Below, one piece after another: positions 54,865-63,542 of a DNA stretch of 64,000 bases. The position numbers were made by a program, and so were the translations under genes. The DNA is from Desulfovibrio mangrovi (GTDB lineage: Bacteria; Desulfobacterota; Desulfovibrionia; Desulfovibrionales; Desulfovibrionaceae). Under the pieces are notes generated by a model that saw only the letters and a list, made by a program, of their open reading frames with translations, was not told the DNA's origin and made no database searches. The stretch spans positions 62,001 through 126,000 of the forward strand of contig NZ_CP104208.1 in NCBI RefSeq assembly GCF_026230175.1, given 5' to 3'. The stretch's first letter is position 1. The number at the start of each line of letters is the position of its first letter.

Positions 54865-56025
54865 CTACATGACGTCGTTGGCGTCCAGCTCGTTGATCTG
54901 CTTGTTGATGGCTTCCTGCAGTTCCGGGGGTAGGCCTTCCATCTCCACGTTCAGGAAGCCGCGGACGATGGTTGCGGTTGCTTCATCTTCATCCAGACCG
55001 CGTGCCATGAGGTATTCGATCTCTTCCTGAGCGATCTTGCCAACGGCGGCTTCGTGAGAGAGCTCAACGCCGTCGATGGTGGCATCCAGTTCCGGAATGG
55101 CATGGATGCGGCCGCCGCCGAGGATGAGGCCCTTGCATTCGAGGTGGCCGCGAGCGGGCACGTTGCTTGCGCCAATGAAACCGCGGTTGATGATGGTGCC
55201 GCCGGTGGTCAGGGTGCGGGCGATGATTTCAGCACGGGTGTTGGGCGCGTTCAGCTGGATGCGGTTGCCGGAGTCCACGTAGGAACCTTCCGGAGCCACG
55301 ATCACGGAGTTGAAGCGTGCAACCGCGCCGGAGCCGTTCAGGGTCAGCGAGGGATACATCTGCAGGTCCTTCACGGGCTTGAGCAGCACGTAGTTGCTCA
55401 GGAACACCGCGTCTTCTTCCAGAACGCCTGCGGAACGGGGACGGACGGCGGTGTCTTCGCCCCAGTTGTGAATCATGGTGAAGGTGAGCTTGCCGCCCTT
55501 CTTCACGTAGAATTCTGAAATGCCCATGTGAGCGGTTTCCTTGGCGCCGTGAGCCGTTGCACAGCCGGTGATGATGTGCATTTCCGCACCTTCTTCAACC
55601 ACCACGATGTTGTGCACGTTCTGGGCAAGGCCGGAGTCCTTGATGAACAGGCAGGACTGTACGGGGTCCTTCACCTTGGTGCCAGCCTTGGCGCGGATGA
55701 AGTAACCGCCGTGCAGGTTTTCGTAGGCGGTCTTGGTGAACTCGTCCTTGTCCTTGTCCACCAGCTTCCACCAGTATTCGGGCAGGCCGTCGTATTTTTC
55801 CAGCGCAGCCTTGATGTCCATGATCTCAAGGCCTTCCTGCTTGGTCTTGCAGTGTACGCCGGAGTGGTTCATGTGCATGAAGGAGCCTGCGCGGTCCTTG
55901 CGGTCAACGTCGATGCCCGCGTAGAGGAGGCGTTCCTTGTCCTCGGGGGACAGGGAGGAAAGATCTTCGATGGGAGCGGCGGAACCGCCGTCGAACTTGT
56001 ATTTCTTCAGGTCGATTTTCTGCAT
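54865..56025 (-). CDS. sufB: SufB/SufD-like Fe-S assembly scaffold protein
   Basis: The 386-residue protein is a member of the SufB/SufD family, with the beta-helix core (VVVEEGAEMHIITG, SLTLNGSGAVARFNSVIVAP) and C-terminal LSHEAAVGKIAQEEIEYLMARG. The C-terminal glutamate and histidine region matches SufB. It should work with SufC as a scaffold for Fe-S cluster assembly. It follows sufC by one base. No sufS, sufE or sufA gene lies nearby, so this resembles a minimal SufBC system. GGGAGG precedes the ATG. Confidence 0.87.
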   Translation of the reverse strand: MQKIDLKKYKFDGGSAAPIEDLSSLSPEDKERLLYAGIDVDRKDRAGSFMHMNHSGVHCKTKQEGLEIMDIKAALEKYDGLPEYWWKLVDKDKDEFTKTAYENLHGGYFIRAKAGTKVKDPVQSCLFIKDSGLAQNVHNIVVVEEGAEMHIITGCATAHGAKETAHMGISEFYVKKGGKLTFTMIHNWGEDTAVRPRSAGVLEEDAVFLSNYVLLKPVKDLQMYPSLTLNGSGAVARFNSVIVAPEGSYVDSGNRIQLNAPNTRAEIIARTLTTGGTIINRGFIGASNVPARGHLECKGLILGGGRIHAIPELDATIDGVELSHEAAVGKIAQEEIEYLMARGLDEDEATATIVRGFLNVEMEGLPPELQEAINKQINELDANDVM

Positions 56026-56026
56026 G

Positions 56027-56827
56027 TTAGTATACCTCCCGGAAGTCGGCGAGGTCGATCTTTTCTCCGCTTTCGGCGCTCAGGCAGCGCAGGCATTCCT
56101 TGTAGCCGTGGCGGGAGATGTGGTCGAGAATGTCGCGGGGACGGGCTTCGCAGCACAGCTTGCCGTTATACATGACCTGACCGCGGTCGGCGTTCACATA
56201 TTCGAGAATGTAACCGGTGTGGGTAATGATGAGGCCGGAGGTCTTGCATGACTGCTTGGCCATCTTCATGGTGCAGGATGCGGGCTGCATGCCATCCAGC
56301 AGTTCGCGGGCGGTCTTGCCGATCAGAGACATGTTTTCAAGGTCAACGCCGGACTCGGGTTCGTCGAAGAGTACGAGGTCGGGGCGCTGAGCCATGAGCT
56401 GCAGCAACTCGGAACGCTTGATTTCACCACCGGAGAAACCGGAGTTGATGTCGCGGTCGAGGAAGCGGGTGAAGTTTACCTTCTTTGCCAGTCCGTCCAC
56501 GTCCACAGGGCGGCCCTGACCGCACATCTGTACGAGGTGGCCGGTCTTCAGACCATGAATGGTGGGCGGGCGCTGGAAGGACATGCCGATACCGAGGCGG
56601 GCACGTTCGTACATGGGCGCGTGGGTGATGTCCACGCCCTTGAAGAGAATCTGGCCTCCGGTCACGGTGTAGTTACCAAAGCCCATGAGGCTCATGAGCA
56701 GAGTGGTCTTGCCGGACCCGTTGGGGCCGAACAGAATGAACGTTTCACCTTCGGAGATCTTCAGATCGATGCCCTTGAGCACCTCAACGTCCCCGATGTT
56801 AACGTGTAGATTCTTTATTTCAAGCAT
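56027..56827 (-). CDS. sufC: SufC-like Fe-S assembly ATPase
   Basis: The 266-residue ABC-type ATPase has Walker A GPNGSGKTT, SufC-type signature FSGGEIKRSE, Walker B LVLFDEPESGVDLEN and a late H-loop (IITHTGYILEYV). A cysteine-containing insertion, SCTMKMAKQSCKTSG, and a C-terminal CCEARPRDILDH block set it apart from enterobacterial SufC and are typical of archaeal-like forms. It should power the SufB scaffold. The ribosome site (GGGGAC) is weak. Confidence 0.87.
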   Translation of the reverse strand: MLEIKNLHVNIGDVEVLKGIDLKISEGETFILFGPNGSGKTTLLMSLMGFGNYTVTGGQILFKGVDITHAPMYERARLGIGMSFQRPPTIHGLKTGHLVQMCGQGRPVDVDGLAKKVNFTRFLDRDINSGFSGGEIKRSELLQLMAQRPDLVLFDEPESGVDLENMSLIGKTARELLDGMQPASCTMKMAKQSCKTSGLIITHTGYILEYVNADRGQVMYNGKLCCEARPRDILDHISRHGYKECLRCLSAESGEKIDLADFREVY

Positions 56828-57044
56828 GAGAAGTCCCCGTCTTGCGGTATGGAATTACAGACGCCTTTGCGTCTGGACGCACCGTTATGCGGCATGAATC
56901 CGGCTAAGTCAATGCAGGTACTTCGAGGTGACCGGATTTCAGGTAATGCATATCCATAATGATACACACACGGCGCGCAGAACGGGCGGCCGTGGTTTGG
57001 GCGGATGATGCAGTGGGCGGGGATTGCGGGAGATGGGGGGCGGT

Positions 57045-57836
57045 TCAGTCTTCCTTGGTCTCGTCGCGGCGGGCAGCCGGAGGAACCAGCGGGTGATGCG
57101 GCCGTGTGATGACAGCCTTGTGGGGCGGAGTGCCTTCAGGGATGCGGCAGTAATAGCAATGTCCCTTGCGCCGGAAAAGTGGCAGCAGGATGATGCCGGC
57201 CACGAAGCCTCCTGCATGCGCCCACCATGCTATGGTTGCGCCGCCTCCCTGTTGAACCAGGGAGCCGAGTCCGGAAATGACCTGCATGGCGAACCAGATG
57301 CCGAGATACAGCAAGGCGGGCAGTTCGAAGAACAGGGGGATGATGACGATGGGAATGAGCGTTGTGACCTTGGCGTGCGGGTAAAGCAGAAAATAGGCCC
57401 CCATGACGCCCGCAATGGCGCCGGACGCCCCCACGATGGGGACAGTGGCCGAGGTGTCCGAGAGCATGTGCGTGAGCATGGCCGCAAGACCGCAACACAG
57501 GTAGAAGAGGGTGAAGCGTACCGGCCCCATCACGTCTTCAATGTTATCCGCAAAGATCCAGAGTGACCACATGTTCAGCAGCAGGTGGCTCCAACTGCCA
57601 TGAATGAACTGGTGCGTGATGAAGGCGAACTGCCCGTAGGCGGGATAGCCCACGTGTGCGGCCCACTCCGGAAAGGCGTAACGCGCGGGCACGACTCCGA
57701 AGGTATGCAGCATGAGAAACAGGTCCCCGCTGGAGAGGGCCTGCTGGTACAGATACACCAGCACGTTGATCGCGATGATGGTGTAGACTGCGTAGGGGGT
57801 GTGCACCCGTGGTATGCTGTCGCGGATGGGAAACAC
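57045..57836 (-). CDS. Rhomboid-family intramembrane serine protease
   Basis: The 263-residue protein has six or so membrane segments with the rhomboid catalytic pair: serine 138 in GASGAIAG and histidine 207 in WWAHAGG. The HGSWSHLLLN motif (asparagine 88) stabilises the oxyanion. It should cleave membrane proteins within the bilayer. The C-terminal tail CHYYCRIPEG has two cysteines. The start is a GTG with AGAGG upstream. Confidence 0.9.
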   Translation of the reverse strand: MFPIRDSIPRVHTPYAVYTIIAINVLVYLYQQALSSGDLFLMLHTFGVVPARYAFPEWAAHVGYPAYGQFAFITHQFIHGSWSHLLLNMWSLWIFADNIEDVMGPVRFTLFYLCCGLAAMLTHMLSDTSATVPIVGASGAIAGVMGAYFLLYPHAKVTTLIPIVIIPLFFELPALLYLGIWFAMQVISGLGSLVQQGGGATIAWWAHAGGFVAGIILLPLFRRKGHCYYCRIPEGTPPHKAVITRPHHPLVPPAARRDETKED

Positions 57837-57870
57837 GTGGGCCTCTGCCTATGCTGAAGGGTTCGGGCGG

Positions 57871-59487
57871 TTATTCCTGAAAGAGTGCGGTCAGGCGTTC
57901 CTGCAGTGCCTTGCGCCGGTCATCGCGCCTCCGTGCGAGGGAGTCGAGCAGCTTGTCCGCGTTGGCGGCCAGCGCTTCCGGCGTGCCGCTGTTGTCCACC
58001 ACAATGTCGCAGGCCCCCATCTTGTCCTTCTCCGCCCACTGCCACGATTCCATGACAGCCAGCGTTTCCTCGCTCCAGTTGCGGTGTTCGGCAAGGCGTG
58101 CTGCGCGGATATCCCTTGGGCAGTTGACGCCGACGAGAAGGTCGGCATCCCCGTGCCATCCCGTTTCCAGAAACAGCGGGATCTCTGCCGCGGCAGCGGG
58201 TGCGTCTGCGTGCCGTTTCCAGAAATCGAGAAGATCGTGGCGCACAATGGGGTGGACGCATCCTTCCACTTCCTTGCGGATGGAAGCTGATTCGCACATG
58301 GCCTCGAAGAGAGCCCGTCTGTCCACGGGGCCGTCTGCAGGAGCAAAACGATCTCCGTAGCGTCCGCGCAGGAAATGCCAGCCGTCTCCGTCCTTGGCAT
58401 AAAGGGTATGCACGATGCCGTCTGCCGTCCAGACGGGGAGCCCCCGTTCTTCCAGCAGGCGCAGCAGGGCTGATTTGCCGCAGCCGGGCATGCCCGTGAG
58501 TACAACCCGCTGAGTGTGGGAGGAAAGGGCGGTGGCAAGCTGCATGAAGTCGTCCGGCGGGGGGCAGACAAAGCGCATGGCTTCGCCGGAGACGGGATGG
58601 GTGAATTCCAGTTTCCACGCATGCAGCATCTGCCGGGCGGCCAGCACGGCGAGAGGCGAATCATCAGGCACGCCGCCGCCATAGGTGGAGTCTCCCCACA
58701 GCGGATGTCCGATATGGCTCATGTGCACACGGATCTGATGGGTTCTGCCGGTATGGATGCGTACAGCAACAAGGGCGTAGTTGCCTGCGTTGTCGGCATG
58801 CAGCACGTGGTAGTCCGAGTGTGCCTTGCGTCCGCCCTGTTCCAGCTTCACCGGGGCCATCTTCACTTTGATGGTAGGATGGCGACCTATGGGCGTATCC
58901 ACTGTGCCGCTTTCGCGTTCGGGAACGCCGACGGTCAGGGCGAGATATTCCTTGTGCATGCTCCGCTGGGCAAAGGCCTGTGAAAGGGCTAGTCTGACCG
59001 CTTCCGTCAGGGCGACGACGATGATGCCGGACGTGTCCTTGTCCAGCCGGTGCACGATTCCGGGACGGAACCCTTCCATGGAGGCGAGTTCCGGAAAATG
59101 GTGGAGCATGCGGTGTACCAGCGTGCCGGAGGGGCAGCTGGGGCAGGGGTGCACGGTAAGACCCGCCTGCTTGTTGAGCACCACGAGATGCTTGTCCCTG
59201 TAGAGCACGTTGATGGGTGCATCTTCCGGAACCAGCGAAGAGGTGTCGAAATCGATATGCATCTCGATCTGCATGCCCGTGCAGACCTTGGTGTTGGGTT
59301 TGGTGCAGCGTCCGGAATTGACGAAGACCTTGCCTTCCTTGATGGCTTTCTTGACTCGCTCGCGGCTTATGGCGTGCTCGGTCAGGTTTTCCGAGAGGTA
59401 TTGGTCAAGGCGTGTGCCGTGCGCATCGCGGGAAACTGTAAGGGTGACGGTGTTGCCGTTGTCAGGATCGTCAATATAATTAGTCAT
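57871..59487 (-). CDS. Fused RluD-type pseudouridine synthase and dephospho-CoA kinase
   Basis: The 538-residue protein joins two usually separate enzymes. Residues 1-310 are an RluA/RluD-type pseudouridine synthase with an S4-like domain and the catalytic aspartate in HRLDKDTSG (D149). Residues about 327-530 match dephospho-CoA kinase (CoaE): P-loop GMPGCGKSALL at 332-342, then PLFLETGW and DIVVDNSGTPEAL. The kinase should make coenzyme A in the last synthetic step. I saw no stop codon or frameshift at the junction. The ribosome site is poor, and the gene is divergent from upp. Confidence 0.88.
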   Translation of the reverse strand: MTNYIDDPDNGNTVTLTVSRDAHGTRLDQYLSENLTEHAISRERVKKAIKEGKVFVNSGRCTKPNTKVCTGMQIEMHIDFDTSSLVPEDAPINVLYRDKHLVVLNKQAGLTVHPCPSCPSGTLVHRMLHHFPELASMEGFRPGIVHRLDKDTSGIIVVALTEAVRLALSQAFAQRSMHKEYLALTVGVPERESGTVDTPIGRHPTIKVKMAPVKLEQGGRKAHSDYHVLHADNAGNYALVAVRIHTGRTHQIRVHMSHIGHPLWGDSTYGGGVPDDSPLAVLAARQMLHAWKLEFTHPVSGEAMRFVCPPPDDFMQLATALSSHTQRVVLTGMPGCGKSALLRLLEERGLPVWTADGIVHTLYAKDGDGWHFLRGRYGDRFAPADGPVDRRALFEAMCESASIRKEVEGCVHPIVRHDLLDFWKRHADAPAAAAEIPLFLETGWHGDADLLVGVNCPRDIRAARLAEHRNWSEETLAVMESWQWAEKDKMGACDIVVDNSGTPEALAANADKLLDSLARRRDDRRKALQERLTALFQE

Positions 59488-59510
59488 TTTGGAGAAAATT
59501 TTCCTTGCGC

Positions 59511-59539
59511 TTGACCAAAGTGGTTGGTTCGGGCTAAAT
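59511..59539 (+). promoter_or_regulatory. Promoter of upp
   Basis: TTGACC at 59511-59516 and CTAAAT at 59534-59539 are 17 bases apart, which predicts a start near 59546. The leader terminator begins about ten bases later. Confidence 0.5.
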
Positions 59540-59554
59540 CATCAAAGTTTTGGG

Positions 59555-59576
59555 CGGCCAAAAGGCCGTTTTTTTT
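59555..59576 (+). terminator. Terminator in upp leader (attenuator)
   Basis: CGGCC-AAAA-GGCCG followed by eight T residues is a short but canonical terminator in the plus direction. It lies between the predicted upp promoter and the upp ribosome site. Confidence 0.7.
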
Positions 59577-59600
59577 CAAGTACTCTTCAAGGAGGCCAGA

Positions 59601-60227
59601 GTGGCTGTTTACGTGGTTGACCATCCATTGGTCAAACATAAACTCGGGCGTCTGCGCGAAGTCGACGTCACCGTGTCTGAGTTCCGCGCCCTTTCCAATG
59701 AAATCTGCCGTCTTCTCACCTATGAGGCAACCAAAAGCCTTGAGACTGAGAAGAAGACCATACAGGGTTGGGCAGGACCTGTCACTGTTGACCAGATCAA
59801 GGGTAAGAAGGCAACCGTTGTACCGATCCTGCGTGCAGGTCTTGGTATGCTGGATGGCCTGCTGGACATGATCCCCGGCGCCAAGGTGAGCGTGGTGGGC
59901 ATGTTCCGTAACGAGGAAACCCTTGAACCCGTAGAATATTATGTAAAGCTCGCCAAGAATATTGACGAGCGCACCGCCATCATCATTGATCCCATGCTCG
60001 CCACCGGCGGCACGCTGGTCGCCACCATCGACCTGCTGAAGAAGGCTGGCTGCAAGCATATTCTCGGTCTGTTCCTTGTGGCTGCGCCCGAAGGTATCGA
60101 GCGAGTCACCAAGGCGCACCCCGACGTGGATATCTATACCGCATCTGTCGACGAGCGACTGAATGAAAATGGGTATATTCTTCCCGGCCTGGGCGATGCA
60201 GGCGACAAGATTTTCGGGACCAAGTAG
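59601..60227 (+). CDS. upp: Uracil phosphoribosyltransferase
   Basis: The 208-residue enzyme converts uracil and PRPP to UMP in the salvage pathway. Family motifs are [24 protein letters not shown], the PRPP-binding [12 protein letters not shown] and the uracil-binding [15 protein letters not shown]. The GTG start at 59601 has AAGGAGG at good spacing; the longer frame from 59550 lies over the leader terminator. uraA follows 330 bases later, and the two should work together: UraA imports uracil and Upp captures it. Confidence 0.94.
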   Translation: MAVYVVDHPLVKHKLGRLREVDVTVSEFRALSNEICRLLTYEATKSLETEKKTIQGWAGPVTVDQIKGKKATVVPILRAGLGMLDGLLDMIPGAKVSVVGMFRNEETLEPVEYYVKLAKNIDERTAIIIDPMLATGGTLVATIDLLKKAGCKHILGLFLVAAPEGIERVTKAHPDVDIYTASVDERLNENGYILPGLGDAGDKIFGTK

Positions 60228-60556
60228 GGTTTCGAACCGTTTTCGAACGGACAGGGCATTTGCCTTTGGTTTTTTTGCCTCCGGTTTCCGGAGGCAATAA
60301 CCAAGGGGCGGATGCTCTTTTTTTGGGCTTGCTGCTGCCGGTATCATCCGTGCGGCAGCAGGGAAGCTTGCCCCCGCAGGCATGGCCGGTTCATCTGAGA
60401 ACCGGTTGGAAGTGCGGGGATGCGGGCTTTGAGTGACCTGTGAATCGGGGCTCGTTTTTTCCGGAGCACCGGCCTGTGGTTCCCGTGAGGGAGTAAGCCG
60501 ACCGCGAAGGGGGCGGGAGGCGTAAGGATAATTTGTAACCGTTACTTGAGGAGGGC
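60228..60556. other. Long structured leader upstream of uraA
   Basis: These 329 bases hold no supported gene. Visible hairpins are GCCTCCGG/CCGGAGGC at 60277-60295, CTGCTGCCG/CGGCAGCAG at 60332-60361 with flanking GGGCTT/AAGC pairing, and CCGGTTC/GAACCGG at 60386-60405. The first lacks a T-run on its 3' side, so it does not act as a plain upp terminator. The region may carry regulatory RNA for uraA. Confidence 0.55.
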
Positions 60557-61804
60557 ATGGTGTCCATTTCCAACACCGAGTATTCCTTCAGACTGAAAGA
60601 CAGTCTTGTAGGCGCACAGATGTTGTTTGTCGCGTTCGGCGCACTGGTACTCGTACCGCTGCTGACCGGGCTCAACCCCAACGTGGCTCTGTTTACCGCA
60701 GGCGCCGGTACGCTGCTGTTCCAGCTTGTGACCAAGCGTAGCGTTCCCGTATTTCTGGCTTCCTCGTTCGCGTTTATCGCACCCATCATTCACGGTGTGC
60801 AGACCTGGGGCATTCCCGGCACCATGTGCGGTCTTGCCGCAGCCGGTCTGCTTTATGCCCTGCTTGCCCTGCTCATCAAGTTGCAGGGACCCCAGATTCT
60901 GGAGCGCGTTCTGCCCACCATCGTGACCGGTCCGGTCATCATGGTCATCGGTCTCATCCTTGCCCCCGTGGCTGTTTTCATGGCTCTGGGCAAGACCGGC
61001 GATGGCGCTATCCAGCTGATTCCGCAGGGCCCCGCCCTGTTCATTTCCATGATTTCTCTGGGCACCACCATTTTCGCTTCCCTGATGGGACGCGGCATGA
61101 TCAAGCTTGTGCCCATTCTGCTGGGTATCGTGGTTGGCTACGTAACGTGCATCCTCTTCGGTTATGTTGATTTCACGCCTGTTCTGAACGCTCCCTGGCT
61201 TGCGGTTCCTGCGTTCACCTTCCCCGAGTGGAACCTTGAAGCCATCTTCTTCATCGTCCCCGTTGCAATTGCACCCGCCATTGAGCACGTGGGTGACGTA
61301 CTCGCCATCGGTTCCGTCACCAACAAGAACTATCTGGACAAGCCCGGCGTGCACCGCACCCTGTTGGGCGACGGTCTGGCCACCTCTCTTGCCTCCATGC
61401 TTGGCGGCCCTCCCAACACCACTTATTCCGAAGTAACCGGTGCTGTTGCGCTGACCAAGGCCTTCAACCCCGGCATCATGACCTGGGCTGCCATCACCGC
61501 CATAGCCCTTGCCTTTGTGGGCAAGCTGGGCGCGCTGCTGCAGACCATTCCCGTCCCAGTTATGGGCGGCATCATGATCCTGCTCTTCGGTGCCATCGTG
61601 GTTGTGGGCATGAACTCTCTGGTTCGCGCCGGCAAGGACCTGATGGATCCCCGCAACATGGCCATTGTTGCCATTATTCTGGTGTTCGGTATCGGCGGCA
61701 TGGCCTTCAATGCCGGTGAGTTCACCATCAAGGGTATCGGCCTTGCCGGTATCGTGGGTGTGGTGCTGAACCTCGTCCTTCCCAAAACCAAGGCGCATAA
61801 GTAG
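60557..61804 (+). CDS. uraA: Uracil permease, nucleobase:cation symporter 2 family
   Basis: The 415-residue membrane protein has the UraA/UapA pattern: VAFGALVLVPLLTGLNP, the second-half motif VAIAPAIEHVGDVLAIG with the substrate-site glutamate, and the TTYSEVTGAVALTK block near the end of the core. It imports uracil with protons across the inner membrane. TTGAGGAGGG before the ATG is a strong ribosome site. It follows upp and a long structured leader, so it may have its own promoter. Confidence 0.93.
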   Translation: MVSISNTEYSFRLKDSLVGAQMLFVAFGALVLVPLLTGLNPNVALFTAGAGTLLFQLVTKRSVPVFLASSFAFIAPIIHGVQTWGIPGTMCGLAAAGLLYALLALLIKLQGPQILERVLPTIVTGPVIMVIGLILAPVAVFMALGKTGDGAIQLIPQGPALFISMISLGTTIFASLMGRGMIKLVPILLGIVVGYVTCILFGYVDFTPVLNAPWLAVPAFTFPEWNLEAIFFIVPVAIAPAIEHVGDVLAIGSVTNKNYLDKPGVHRTLLGDGLATSLASMLGGPPNTTYSEVTGAVALTKAFNPGIMTWAAITAIALAFVGKLGALLQTIPVPVMGGIMILLFGAIVVVGMNSLVRAGKDLMDPRNMAIVAIILVFGIGGMAFNAGEFTIKGIGLAGIVGVVLNLVLPKTKAHK

Positions 61805-61829
61805 CACTTAGCAGCCAGCTTAGGTTTTC

Positions 61830-61861
61830 AAGCCCCGGGCATATGTCCGGGGCTTTTTTTG
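61830..61861 (+). terminator. Terminator of uraA
   Basis: The perfect 9-bp stem AAGCCCCGG/CCGGGGCTT with an eight-base loop is followed by a run of T, 25 bases after the stop codon. Confidence 0.88.
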
Positions 61862-61931
61862 TTGCGCCTGTAGATGATCTTCTATATTGAAAATCTATCA
61901 TTCTATAACGTATGGCAAGCAGGAGGACGGC

Positions 61932-63542
61932 ATGGAACAACGCAATCATGTGGCGGTGTTGCGGCAGCATACGCCGGATGTGGAAATTCTCGCAGAAGAA
62001 CTGGATGTACAGGGCAGGGCCGCCAAGGCTGCGTTGTCGCTCACCAGAGAGAGGGATTGCAGTGAGATGGACGATGCGCAGCAGGGCATTCGGATGCATT
62101 GTCTTCAGCGCTTGCGGGAGGCCAAGGGTAAGGCAGAAGCGATTCTGGATCGGGAGCGCTATGCACGTGCCGAATATGCTGCCTTCAATCCGCTCGGCAG
62201 GCTCAAGGATACGATGCACAAGTTTGAGAGTGCAGTGCAGCATGCCACCTTCGGGCGTCGTAACGAACTGCGGAACAGCTTTGGCAAGGTCGTGGAATTG
62301 CGTATGCAGTTGTGGAAGTTACGGCAGGACAGGGGGTATGAGCGCGATCCTCAGCCGCAGGGAAATGTGCAGGCTGCAGTAGGCTGGCTTGTGGTGGCGG
62401 TGATTCTTGAGACTTTCTTCAACGGCGTTCTCTTCGCCGGCGGCAGTGAAATGGGGTACGTAGGGGGGCTGACGCAGGCCTTGTTCATTTCACTGGTGAA
62501 CCTGATCCTTTCGTTTGGAACGGGCTATCTGCTCAAATTGCGCAATGCCCTGAACGGTTGGCGCAGGTACGCGGTAACGGGCGGTCTGCTTTCGATGCAG
62601 CAGGCTATCATCGGTCTGGTTAACCTGAGCGCTGCGCACTACAGGTCTGCCGTAGCCGTGCTGGAAAGCTTTGAAAGGGCAAACCGGCAGTTTTTGAGCC
62701 GGGTGTTCACCCAGCCTTTTCAACTGGAGTCCTTCGAATCCTTCGTGTTGCTTATCTTCGGTATCATCATAGCCCAGTACCTGCTCTACAAGGGCTACAC
62801 CTTTGGCGATGTAGACAAGGAGTTCGGCAAGGTAGGGCGTGAGCTTGCCGAGGCGGAAAAGGACTATGAAGAACTGAAGCTGAACGTGGAGGAAGACATC
62901 AAGCTCGCCCGTGCGGATGCCGACCGTGAGGTAGGTAGGGACGTGGGCGACTATTCCCGCATTCTGGGGCTCTACAAATCCAGCCTTGCCATGAGCCGGA
63001 ACATCCGTGAGGAATATGGCCGCATTGCCTCTGAGTGGAATGATGCCCAGAAACTTCTGCTCAGACAGTTCAGACGACTGCTGGGAGGTGCCCCTACGGC
63101 CTGTCCGCTCCCCGGATATTGGGATACCTACAAGGATTTTGCAGAGGGCGAAATGCAGGTGACCTTGGATCTGACCGATGACGAAGCAGTGCTTGCCCGC
63201 ATGGTTGTCCTTGATGATGTGGTCAGCAAGGGGGAGGAGATCAAGCAGATCGTGCATCAGCGCGAATTGGAAGAGTCCCGTAGTCTTGAAGCGTTCTTCA
63301 ACAGCATAGAGCGGAAGAGGGAGAAGGGCGAGGACGGAGCCTCAAAGAATGCAGCCGGTGAACCCGGTGAGGATTCTGCCGGACCAACGGGACCCGGAAG
63401 CCGTTTCGATGCCGAAAACGGTAGCGATGCGGGGGATTCTTCGTCCGCAGAGTATGATGATGCCTCTTCTTTCAGCAGTGACAACGGCAACGGGCCTCAC
63501 GACGACATGGGAGACTATCATGGCCAGGCAGAAAGGATCTAG
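61932..63542 (+). CDS. Four-segment membrane protein with coiled coils, unknown function
   Basis: I do not recognise this 536-residue protein. The N-terminal 140 residues are helical and charged, followed by about four membrane segments (near 147-169, 177-203, 215-235 and 270-287). A Lys/Glu-rich coiled-coil stretch (about 290-330) and a helical cytosolic region follow, and the last 75 residues are acidic and Gly/Ser/Asp-rich. It has the general plan of proton-channel stators or signalling scaffolds, but no motif proves this. AGGAGG precedes ATG 61932. It overlaps the next gene by 23 bases, so the two are translated together. Confidence 0.75.
   Translation: MEQRNHVAVLRQHTPDVEILAEELDVQGRAAKAALSLTRERDCSEMDDAQQGIRMHCLQRLREAKGKAEAILDRERYARAEYAAFNPLGRLKDTMHKFESAVQHATFGRRNELRNSFGKVVELRMQLWKLRQDRGYERDPQPQGNVQAAVGWLVVAVILETFFNGVLFAGGSEMGYVGGLTQALFISLVNLILSFGTGYLLKLRNALNGWRRYAVTGGLLSMQQAIIGLVNLSAAHYRSAVAVLESFERANRQFLSRVFTQPFQLESFESFVLLIFGIIIAQYLLYKGYTFGDVDKEFGKVGRELAEAEKDYEELKLNVEEDIKLARADADREVGRDVGDYSRILGLYKSSLAMSRNIREEYGRIASEWNDAQKLLLRQFRRLLGGAPTACPLPGYWDTYKDFAEGEMQVTLDLTDDEAVLARMVVLDDVVSKGEEIKQIVHQRELEESRSLEAFFNSIERKREKGEDGASKNAAGEPGEDSAGPTGPGSRFDAENGSDAGDSSSAEYDDASSFSSDNGNGPHDDMGDYHGQAERI

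Noticed and set aside
60277-60300. Hairpin as a normal upp terminator
   Set aside because: The T-run lies on the 5' side only, so it does not make a plus-strand terminator; it may still stabilise RNA.
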